From Pseudomonas chlororaphis (GTDB lineage Bacteria; Pseudomonadota; Gammaproteobacteria; Pseudomonadales; Pseudomonadaceae), in contig NZ_JSFK01000005.1 in the NCBI RefSeq assembly GCF_000783395.1, forward strand, positions 62,001 through 126,000: DNA of 64,000 bases. Direction: 5' to 3'. Below are positions 57,646-64,000 of this stretch, one piece after another. The notes under the pieces were generated by a model, which saw only the letters and a list, made by a program, of their open reading frames with translations, did no database searches and had not been told where the DNA came from. Every line of letters begins with the position of its first letter. The stretch's first letter is position 1. Both the position numbers and the translations under genes were made by a program.

Positions 57646-59136
57646 TCAGGAAGCGTCAATCCAGATGGTTTTGATTTCAGTGTATTGGTCGTGCGCCCAG
57701 ATCGACTTGTCGCGTCCGCCAAACCCCGACTCTTTGTAGCCGCCGAATGGCGTAGAGGCGTCGCCCTCTCCGAAGCAGTTCACCGTGACAATCCCTGCGC
57801 GAATCCCGCGTGAGAGTTTCAGGGCATGGCGCAGGTTGCCGGTGTAAGCCGATGCCGCAAGACCATAGGCCGTGTCGTTGGCCAGCTCAATGGCTTCGTC
57901 GACGGTCTGGAATGTGGTGACGCTAAGCACCGGGCCGAAGATTTCTTCCTGGAACAGACGGCTATCGCGGCTCACGCCATCAACGATGGTCGGTTCGACG
58001 AAGATGTCGTGGCGAGTCTTGCCGCCCACCAGCACGTGCAGGTTTTCGTTCCGGGCCACCTCAAGGTAAGCACTGACCTTGTCGAAATGCGCCTTGCTGA
58101 TCATCGAGCCCAGGCGGTTTTCCGGGTCAAGTGGATCACCCATTTTCCAGTCGCCCAGATGCACCTGCACACGCTGCAACAGTTCATCCTTGATGTCGGC
58201 GTGCACGATCAGGCGCGAAGAGGCCGAGCAGTTTTCACCCATGTTCCAGAACGCGCCGTTGACCACATGCTGAGCGACGAGGTCGATGTCTTCGACATCA
58301 TTCATCACCACTGCCGGGTTCTTGCCGCCACATTCCAGCACGATGCGTTTGAGGTTCGATTCGCTGGAGTATTTGAGAAACAGCCGGCCGGTATCGGTTG
58401 AACCAGTGAAGCTGACCATCGCCACATCCGGATGACGACCCAACGGCTCACCGGCCTCCTTCCCTCCCCCGGGCACAACGTTGAAGACACCGGCGGGAAT
58501 CCCCGCCTGATGCGCCAGTTCGGCGACGCGCAAGGTGCTCAAGGTGGTTTCCTTGGCCGGTTTTACCACGATCGAACAGCCTGCGGCCAGCGACGGGCCG
58601 ATCTTCCAGGCGAGCATCAGCAGCGGGAAGTTCCACGGCAACACCAGGCCGACAACGCCGATAGGTTCGCGCACCACCATGGTGACCGCACCCGAGCCGA
58701 CGGGGGCCGTAGCGTCGTAGATCTTGTCGATCAGCTCGGCATGCCAACGCAACGTATGAATCGTTTCTGGTACGTCGATGTTCTGGCATTCACGAATCGG
58801 CTTGCCACTGTCCAGGCTTTCCAGCACTGCCAGCTCATGGGCGTTGTCCTCCAGCAATTGGGCAAAGCGCTGCAATACCGATTTGCGTGCGGACGGCGCC
58901 AGTGAATGCCAGCGTGCGTCATCGAAGGCTTCCTTCGCGGCGGCCACCGCTGCATCGACATCGTCGGCATTGCACGCGGCAATCTCGGTCAATACCTGTT
59001 CGGTGGCCGGGTTGGTCGTGGTGAAGGTCTTGCCCGATCGGGAGGCGCAAAACTGGCCGTTGATGAAGGCTTGATTGCGAAATTCGAGCTTCGCAGCCAT
59101 TTCACGGTATTGCTCTTTACTCAGCAGGTCTGCCAT
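57646..59136 (-). CDS. NAD(P)-dependent aldehyde dehydrogenase (PuuC/KauB-like)
   Basis: A 496-residue ALDH-superfamily enzyme. Visible marks are the coenzyme-binding PWNFPLLMLAWKIGPSL, the SFTGSTDTGR turn, the general-base Glu in VLECGGKNP, the catalytic Cys in GENCSASSR (around residue 300) and EEIFGPVLSVTTF. It is closest in look to gamma-glutamyl-gamma-aminobutyraldehyde dehydrogenases (PuuC). It starts 2 bases from the stop of the DapA-family gene, so the two are one unit. The aldehyde is probably made by the upstream FAD oxidase or the lyase; the natural substrate is unproven. Confidence 0.9.
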   Translation of the reverse strand: MADLLSKEQYREMAAKLEFRNQAFINGQFCASRSGKTFTTTNPATEQVLTEIAACNADDVDAAVAAAKEAFDDARWHSLAPSARKSVLQRFAQLLEDNAHELAVLESLDSGKPIRECQNIDVPETIHTLRWHAELIDKIYDATAPVGSGAVTMVVREPIGVVGLVLPWNFPLLMLAWKIGPSLAAGCSIVVKPAKETTLSTLRVAELAHQAGIPAGVFNVVPGGGKEAGEPLGRHPDVAMVSFTGSTDTGRLFLKYSSESNLKRIVLECGGKNPAVVMNDVEDIDLVAQHVVNGAFWNMGENCSASSRLIVHADIKDELLQRVQVHLGDWKMGDPLDPENRLGSMISKAHFDKVSAYLEVARNENLHVLVGGKTRHDIFVEPTIVDGVSRDSRLFQEEIFGPVLSVTTFQTVDEAIELANDTAYGLAASAYTGNLRHALKLSRGIRAGIVTVNCFGEGDASTPFGGYKESGFGGRDKSIWAHDQYTEIKTIWIDAS

Positions 59137-59137
59137 T

Positions 59138-60040
59138 TCATGCCTCCTCGACGATACGCGCGACGTTTTGCTGAAGGGTTTTGATTACGCCTTCCAGCGC
59201 TTGCTTCTCGGAAGGCTCCAGCGCTTGCAGTGGCGCCCGCACACCGCCGGCACGCAGGCCGCTAAGTTCGCTGCCATGTTTGATCGACTGCACGAACTTG
59301 CCGCTCTCGAGGAAATCCATCAACGGCAACATCGCTGACATGATCCGCCGGCCCTTATCGAAGTTCTTCTCCAGTACACAGGCTTCGTAGAGCGCAATGT
59401 GTTCGCGCGGGATGAAGTTCGAGCCGGCGCATACCCAGCTGCGCGCGCCCCAGGCGAAAAACTCCAGGGCCTGATCATCCCAACCACAGGACAACTGGAT
59501 CGACGGATGGGCGTGAGCCAGACGGTGCAGACGACTCATTTCTCCCGAACTTTCCTTGATAGCGGCGATGTTCTTGCAGCCAGCAATCGCTTCGAAAAAC
59601 TCATCGCCCATCGCCACGCCCATCCGCGACGGATAGTTGTACAGCATGATCGGTAGCCCGGCCGCCTTGTCCACGGCGAGCACATGGGCGGCAATTTCCT
59701 TTTGCGTCGGCAAGGCATACGGTGGCGAACCGACCAGAATGGCATCCGCTTTCAGGGACTTGGCCTTTTCGGCGAAGTACACCGAGTCTTCAGTACGAAT
59801 ACCGCCGGTGCCGATGACCAGAGGCAAACGTCTACGGATCACGTCTTTGGCTCGCTCGGCGACGGCCACGCGCTCCTCGGCGGTGTGCGCGTAATACTCG
59901 CCAGTCGAGCCGCCAATAACGATGCCGTGAACCTTGGACTCGATCAGGTATTCGAGCACCTCGGAGAACGCCGAATAGTCGATCTGGCCATCAGCGGACA
60001 ACGGCGTAATGGCTGGGGTAAAAATTCCGTCAAAGTTCAT
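59138..60040 (-). CDS. Dihydrodipicolinate synthase (DapA/NanA) family lyase or deaminase
   Basis: A 300-residue class I aldolase-fold protein. The substrate-binding GGSTGEYY is at 43-50, the Tyr of YNYPSRMG at Y134 and the Schiff-base lysine at K162 (IKESSG), so the active site is intact. True DapA is encoded elsewhere in such genomes and lacks this context. Catabolic members cleave or deaminate sugar acids and imino acids, for example pyrroline-4-hydroxy-2-carboxylate deaminase of hydroxyproline breakdown. It is co-transcribed with the PuuC-like ALDH and lies 137 bases downstream of the FAD oxidase, which fits a catabolic role. Confidence 0.88.
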   Translation of the reverse strand: MNFDGIFTPAITPLSADGQIDYSAFSEVLEYLIESKVHGIVIGGSTGEYYAHTAEERVAVAERAKDVIRRRLPLVIGTGGIRTEDSVYFAEKAKSLKADAILVGSPPYALPTQKEIAAHVLAVDKAAGLPIMLYNYPSRMGVAMGDEFFEAIAGCKNIAAIKESSGEMSRLHRLAHAHPSIQLSCGWDDQALEFFAWGARSWVCAGSNFIPREHIALYEACVLEKNFDKGRRIMSAMLPLMDFLESGKFVQSIKHGSELSGLRAGGVRAPLQALEPSEKQALEGVIKTLQQNVARIVEEA

Positions 60041-60177
60041 AGCGTTTTCTCCAGTGGTTCAATGTTCAATCAGTGGCCGACGGCATACCGGGCACACCGT
60101 GGTTATTTGCGGCGCAAGCCTCCAGGACAACAGCAGGCCAACGAGCGTGACCGCTGCCGCGACGGGCTAACGCAGAC

Positions 60178-61494
60178 TCAGCTTTCTCTCCCAGCGCGGT
60201 ACTGCCCCCACTTGAGGTTCATGTTCACCCCAAGCGAAAGGAACGGTTCTGGCGGGTTGCTGTTGGGGCCTGGCGCCTGCAACAGGAAATCAATCAGTGG
60301 GTCACGCTGCCCCGCCAGCCAGTCCGCGAGCAACTTGCCGGTGACGGTTCCGCGCGTGACACCCAGACCGTTGCATCCCAGCGCGCCATAAACATTGGGC
60401 GCCAGTTCACCGAAGAAGCCGTTGTGGTTGCGCGACATGGCCAAGGCGCCGCCCCAGGTGTAGTCGAACGTCACGTCCGGCAACATCGGGAAACGCTGAT
60501 CGAATGAAGCCTTGTGCCGGCGCACGAAACGTTCGTTGTATTTGCTGTTGCTGCGGCCATCCGGGTTGAAGGTGAAACTGTTGCGGATCAGCAGGCGGTT
60601 ATCCGGGGTGCGGCGCACCGTGGTGCCGAACGGATCGGCCGGAATGGCGCCCCAGAACGGTTTGCCGCCCAGGCGCGCCTGCTCCTCTGCAGTCAGCGGC
60701 CGCGTAATGCTGGCGTAGGTGTAGATCGGCAACATGCGCCCTTGCAGGAAACCGAAGCGCATACCGAACGAGTTGTTCGCCAGAATCAGCTTGTCGGCGG
60801 TGATGCTGCCGTGAGCGTGTTTGAGCAGCGTCTTGGCGCCGTATTCCACTTCCAGAATCGGCGTGCGCTCATACAGCGTGACATTCGAAGGCAGATGGTC
60901 GGCGAGGCCCTTCACCAGTCCGGACGGTTGCAGTAGCACCGCACCCGGGGTGAACAATGCCTGGCGGTAAAACCGTGTGCCCAAGTGTTCGGGCAACTCA
61001 TCGGCATCAATCATCTGAAAAGGCTGATCGAGTTTTTCCAGGCCCCGGCGATAGGCATCGAGTACGGCGATACCGCGATTCTCTACCGCAGCCTGATATT
61101 TGCCGCAGGCTTTTATCTGGCAGTCAATGCGGTATTGATCGACCAGTTCGCGAAGGATCGATTGACCAGCCAGATTAAGTTTCAGACTGGTGCGGGCCAG
61201 CGCGATGTCACCGATGTAATCCTCAGCACCAATGTCATGGGGAAGATCAATGGCAAAACCGGCGTTACGTCCCGATGGCCCCAGTCCGACTTCCTGCGCT
61301 TCGATAAGCACCACTTCGTCGTCGGGAAAATTCAACGCCAGTTGCCGCGCGCACGCCAGTCCCGTGAAGCCGGCACCGATGATCACCCAGCGGGCGGAAC
61401 GGTGCCCACGGTGCGCCGGCTCGGGACTGCGTGGTTTGCTCAAATGAAACCAGCCACAACTATCATCATCGGCGGGTAATGAACTGACTTTCAT
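60178..61494 (-). CDS. FAD-dependent amine/amino-acid oxidoreductase (DAO family)
   Basis: A 438-residue flavoprotein. The FAD motif is WVIIGAGFTGLACAR (about 36-50, GxGxxG at 40-45), followed by GPSGRNAGFAIDLPHDIG and the C-terminal FAD-binding ALGCNGLGVTRGT. It is related to, but clearly different from, the puuB-like oxidase at 19294-20595. It has no signal peptide. The expected reaction is oxidation of a C-N bond of an amine or imino acid to an imine or aldehyde. It lies between the GlxA-type regulator and the DapA/ALDH pair on the same strand and is probably the first catabolic step after uptake. Confidence 0.88.
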   Translation of the reverse strand: MKVSSLPADDDSCGWFHLSKPRSPEPAHRGHRSARWVIIGAGFTGLACARQLALNFPDDEVVLIEAQEVGLGPSGRNAGFAIDLPHDIGAEDYIGDIALARTSLKLNLAGQSILRELVDQYRIDCQIKACGKYQAAVENRGIAVLDAYRRGLEKLDQPFQMIDADELPEHLGTRFYRQALFTPGAVLLQPSGLVKGLADHLPSNVTLYERTPILEVEYGAKTLLKHAHGSITADKLILANNSFGMRFGFLQGRMLPIYTYASITRPLTAEEQARLGGKPFWGAIPADPFGTTVRRTPDNRLLIRNSFTFNPDGRSNSKYNERFVRRHKASFDQRFPMLPDVTFDYTWGGALAMSRNHNGFFGELAPNVYGALGCNGLGVTRGTVTGKLLADWLAGQRDPLIDFLLQAPGPNSNPPEPFLSLGVNMNLKWGQYRAGRES

Positions 61495-61620
61495 AGTGTT
61501 GAACCGTTAATCGTTGAAGTTGCAAAACGCACGCGGCACAAAGCAAACGCTCGCAGTGGCGTTGATCCGAAAACTTGCAAAACTTGCACTTACACAAAGA
61601 GTGACGATTGACTGTTTGTT

Positions 61621-62688
61621 TTAAAAATTGGCCGCCACGGCATAACGTCCGCTGCTGGCACAGTCGTTGGCGTAGTAATAATCCCTGAAGGTCATGGGCG
61701 GTAAGCCGAACAAGTCCTTGAAGCGTTTATAGAAGTGCGGATAGCTGACAAACCCGGTGGCCAGAGCCACATCCGTCAACGAACGATCACTTTGCACAAT
61801 CAATTGCCGAGCCCGGGTCAAACGCAGTTCCAGGTAATACCGATTCGGTGCTGCATTGAGATAGCGGGCAAACCGTCTTTCCAGTTGCCGGCGTGACACG
61901 CCAACCTGGCTGGCGATGGCATCGATTTCCAGCGGCTCCTCGATGTTTTTTTCCATCAAGTCGAGCGCGATGTTCAAAGGCTTCGGAATCGACGAGCAGC
62001 GAGTGCTGTCGGCATTCGCAGAAAACTTAGGCTGAACGTGTCCAGACTGGTGAACCCTTTTTATTTCATCAACCAGTGCCGCATCGTTGCGCGCGCCCAG
62101 TTCCTGCATGATCGCCAAGGTCATATCCAGCGCCGAATGAGCGTTGGCGCAAGTGGCTCGGCGCTGTGTACAAACAAACTCGCGAGTCGATACTTTCAAC
62201 TGCGGGAAATACTCATGGATCAGGCCGCCGCTGTCGCTGTGACAGGCAAACTCGCAAGCCTCCAGCAAACCGGCATCGGCCAGATAAAACGCGGCATTCC
62301 AGCAACCGGCAACGATCCCTTTGCTCGCGGACTTCTTCAGCACTCGGCGCAACACTGGCTGCGTGGCAAGCCTCACACGCTGGCCTCCGACGACAATTAC
62401 CGCATCATGACTGAAGCCTTCTGCGACCAGCCTTTGCGAGGTCAGCGAAACGCCAATATCGCTTTCAACCAGCCCGCCCTGGAGTGAGTAGGTCGATACC
62501 GTGTAAATCGTCTCAGCGTTGATCAGATTTCCAGTGGCCAGGGCATCCATCGCCGTTGAAAGGGTCGTCAACGAAAAATGATCGAGCAGAATAAAAGCCA
62601 CCCGCACCACACGTTCGTGGCCCGACATCACGGTGGATGGGCGAAAGCCGATGTTCTGTTGCTTCAACGGACTCTGGAAAGTTTCCAT
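61621..62688 (-). CDS. GlxA-family transcriptional regulator (DJ-1/PfpI plus AraC HTH)
   Basis: A 355-residue regulator with an N-terminal DJ-1/PfpI-like domain (about 28-200; VAFILLDHFSLTTLSTAMDAL, DAVIVVGGQRV, GCWNAAFYLADAGLL) and a C-terminal AraC double helix-turn-helix (about 245-335; IASQVGVSRRQLERRFARYLNAAPNRYYLELRLTRARQL). This family includes GbdR, CdhR, SouR and ArgR, which sense quaternary or basic amines in Pseudomonas. That supports a betaine-, carnitine- or imino-acid-like inducer for this cluster; the actual ligand is inferred only. Confidence 0.9.
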   Translation of the reverse strand: METFQSPLKQQNIGFRPSTVMSGHERVVRVAFILLDHFSLTTLSTAMDALATGNLINAETIYTVSTYSLQGGLVESDIGVSLTSQRLVAEGFSHDAVIVVGGQRVRLATQPVLRRVLKKSASKGIVAGCWNAAFYLADAGLLEACEFACHSDSGGLIHEYFPQLKVSTREFVCTQRRATCANAHSALDMTLAIMQELGARNDAALVDEIKRVHQSGHVQPKFSANADSTRCSSIPKPLNIALDLMEKNIEEPLEIDAIASQVGVSRRQLERRFARYLNAAPNRYYLELRLTRARQLIVQSDRSLTDVALATGFVSYPHFYKRFKDLFGLPPMTFRDYYYANDCASSGRYAVAANF

Positions 62689-62776
62689 GTTGCGTCACCC
62701 GCTCACCTTCACTTGAAACGACAACCCGTTGGTTTGGCGACTGGCACGGCCCGCCGCCAACCCGTGTTCGAACCGA

Positions 62777-63799
62777 TTACTTCGCTGCCGTCCGTGCGTC
62801 ACTCAACCAGCCGTCATAGGCTTGCTGGTTGGCCTTGATCCATTCCGCGGCATGACGCTTGATGTCGGCCAGCGACTTTTCACCGTTCTGCATGCGCAGG
62901 TTTTGCGCACTTTCAGCGGCGGTCGGGATGCTGACTTCAGAGAGGAACTTGCGCGCCACCGGGTTCTTCTCGGCGAACTCTTTGCTCATGACTGCATTGA
63001 TCGTGTCCACCGGGAAACCGAGGTTCTTGCCATCATGGAAGGTGTCCTTGCTTTCCTGGCCATCCGGCAGCGAGGTGAAAGGCACCGGCAACCAGACCAC
63101 GTCACGCCCTTCTACCAGAACACTGGCGATCCACTGCGGAACCCAAGTGAAGAACAGCACGGGTTTGCCTTGCTGGAAGCGCGCAATGGTGTCTGCCATC
63201 AGCGCGAAGTACGAACCGCGGTTGTCGACCACCGTTGGCCCCAGACCATAGGCCTTCATGTGGTGTTCAACCATGATCTCGCAGCCCCAGCCCGGGTTGC
63301 AGCCGGTCAGGTCAGCCTTACCGTCACCGTTGCTGTCAAAGAGTTTGGCGATTTCGGGTTTCTTCAGGTCCGACAGATCCTTGATCTGATAAGCCTCGGC
63401 GGTCTTCTTGTCGATCATGTAGCCCTGCAGCACGCCCTTCATGATTTGCCCGACCTTGACCATCACGTCATCGCCGCCGGCCTTTTCATAAAACGCTTGG
63501 TGCAGGTGTTCCCATTCATGCACGGTGAAGTCCGCATCGCCGTAAGACAGCGCGAGAAACATCGCCGGGTAGTCGACTTCTTTCGGCTGTTTGACGTCGT
63601 AGCCCAACTCCTTGAGGCCAGCGATCACTACCTCACCGCGAAAGCGCTCTTCAGCAATGGTCGGGAAAATCGGCGTAATCGAAACACCGGCACCCGGTTT
63701 GTTGGCATCGGCCGCGTAGACCGCCGAGCACAGCAAGGTGCCAAACACCGGAGCCACGAGGCTCGCAACCACGCTTTTCTTGAGATTTGTCAGTTTCAT
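62777..63799 (-). CDS. proX: Glycine betaine/proline-type ABC transporter binding protein
   Basis: A 340-residue periplasmic protein of the ProX (OpuAC) type. The signal peptide is about 1-29 (VVASLVAPVFGTLLCSAVYAA) and the mature protein is close to E. coli ProX in pattern: SDLKKPEIAKLFDSNGDGKADLTGCNPGWGCE, a run of ProX-specific residues including the Trp that lines the betaine cage, and FFTWVPQW. It binds a compatible-solute-like quaternary or cyclic ammonium compound. It lies 42 bases after the permease gene and before the GlxA-type regulator, all on one strand. Confidence 0.92.
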   Translation of the reverse strand: MKLTNLKKSVVASLVAPVFGTLLCSAVYAADANKPGAGVSITPIFPTIAEERFRGEVVIAGLKELGYDVKQPKEVDYPAMFLALSYGDADFTVHEWEHLHQAFYEKAGGDDVMVKVGQIMKGVLQGYMIDKKTAEAYQIKDLSDLKKPEIAKLFDSNGDGKADLTGCNPGWGCEIMVEHHMKAYGLGPTVVDNRGSYFALMADTIARFQQGKPVLFFTWVPQWIASVLVEGRDVVWLPVPFTSLPDGQESKDTFHDGKNLGFPVDTINAVMSKEFAEKNPVARKFLSEVSIPTAAESAQNLRMQNGEKSLADIKRHAAEWIKANQQAYDGWLSDARTAAK

Positions 63800-63841
63800 G
63801 TTTCACCACGCTTGGATTTTTAATGGGGTGAGCAGGCCAAC

Positions 63842-64000
63842 TCAATTCGTCACTGGACGTGCAACGTTCTTCTTTTTCTTCAGTTTCATGACCAGCCCCA
63901 CGGGGCCGCTTTCATACCAGCGCTGCCCTGTGGCCAGATCGCTGCTGCGCTCACCCATGGCCTGGGTCAGTCGATCAAGGAATACCGCGAGCAGCACCAG
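63842..64000 (-). CDS. proW: Glycine betaine/proline ABC transporter permease, 5' part beyond window
   Basis: The last 52 codons of a permease: LVLLAVFLDRLTQAMGERSS, an amphipathic stretch and a basic tail KLKKKKNVARPVTN, ending in TGA at 63842-63844. The AVFLDRLTQAMG motif at the end of the last membrane helix is typical of ProW/OpuAB permeases. It is followed 42 bases later by proX, so it should be the middle subunit of a proVWX-like transporter whose ATPase lies off the window. Confidence 0.85.
   Translation of the reverse strand: MVLLAVFLDRLTQAMGERSSDLATGQRWYESGPVGLVMKLKKKKNVARPVTN

Overview
The window reads as chromosome of a fluorescent-group Pseudomonas. The grounds are the high G+C by eye, the complete arn lipid A operon, the xylRAFGH layout, Pseudomonas-type REP pairs built on a GTGGGAGCGAGCCTGCTCGCG core, and gamma-glutamyl polyamine genes. 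No rRNA, tRNA or CRISPR array was seen.

Layout. 1-5.1 kb (minus): a truncated acyl-CoA dehydrogenase, a 3-hydroxyisobutyryl-CoA hydrolase-like gene, an HPP membrane protein, an MFS transporter and a GNAT acetyltransferase. 5.2-15.6 kb (minus): arnBCADTEF-ugd plus a further ArnT-like glycosyltransferase, with almost every junction overlapping by a few bases; together they make L-Ara4N and attach it to lipid A. 16-19.1 kb: a lone tyrosine recombinase and a pqiB-pqiC pair lacking pqiA. 19.3-24.3 kb: polyamine genes (puuB-like oxidase, PotF-like binding protein, puuA-like ligase) with a divergent AraC regulator. 24.3-28.3 kb: Fur-box, FecI sigma, FecR and TonB receptor, an iron-siderophore signalling unit.

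28.4-40.2 kb is the accessory region and the most unusual part. It holds a zinc-ribbon protein, a lipoprotein, and a tightly overlapping run of four genes: a trypsin-subtilisin double protease, a second trypsin, a third trypsin fused to a degenerate P-loop region, and a 1065-residue STAND-type NTPase. The region is bracketed by two copies of a DUF985 cupin gene, a broken remnant on the left and an intact gene on the right. I read it as an inserted, NTP-regulated proteolytic conflict (defence-like) system. The architecture is visible in the sequence; the function is inferred.

41.1-47.8 kb: xylR divergent from xylAFGH (D-xylose uptake and isomerisation, no xylB nearby). 47.8-57.5 kb: LysR regulator, MFS exporter, a three-subunit molybdenum dehydrogenase (tri-haem cytochrome c, 2Fe-2S subunit, Mo subunit), NemA-type Old Yellow Enzyme, an EamA transporter and a 5'-truncated ZIP transporter gene. 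57.6-64 kb (minus): a catabolic and uptake cluster with partial proW, proX, a GlxA/AraC regulator, an FAD amine oxidase, a DapA-family lyase and a PuuC-like aldehyde dehydrogenase. It probably serves a betaine- or imino-acid-like compound.
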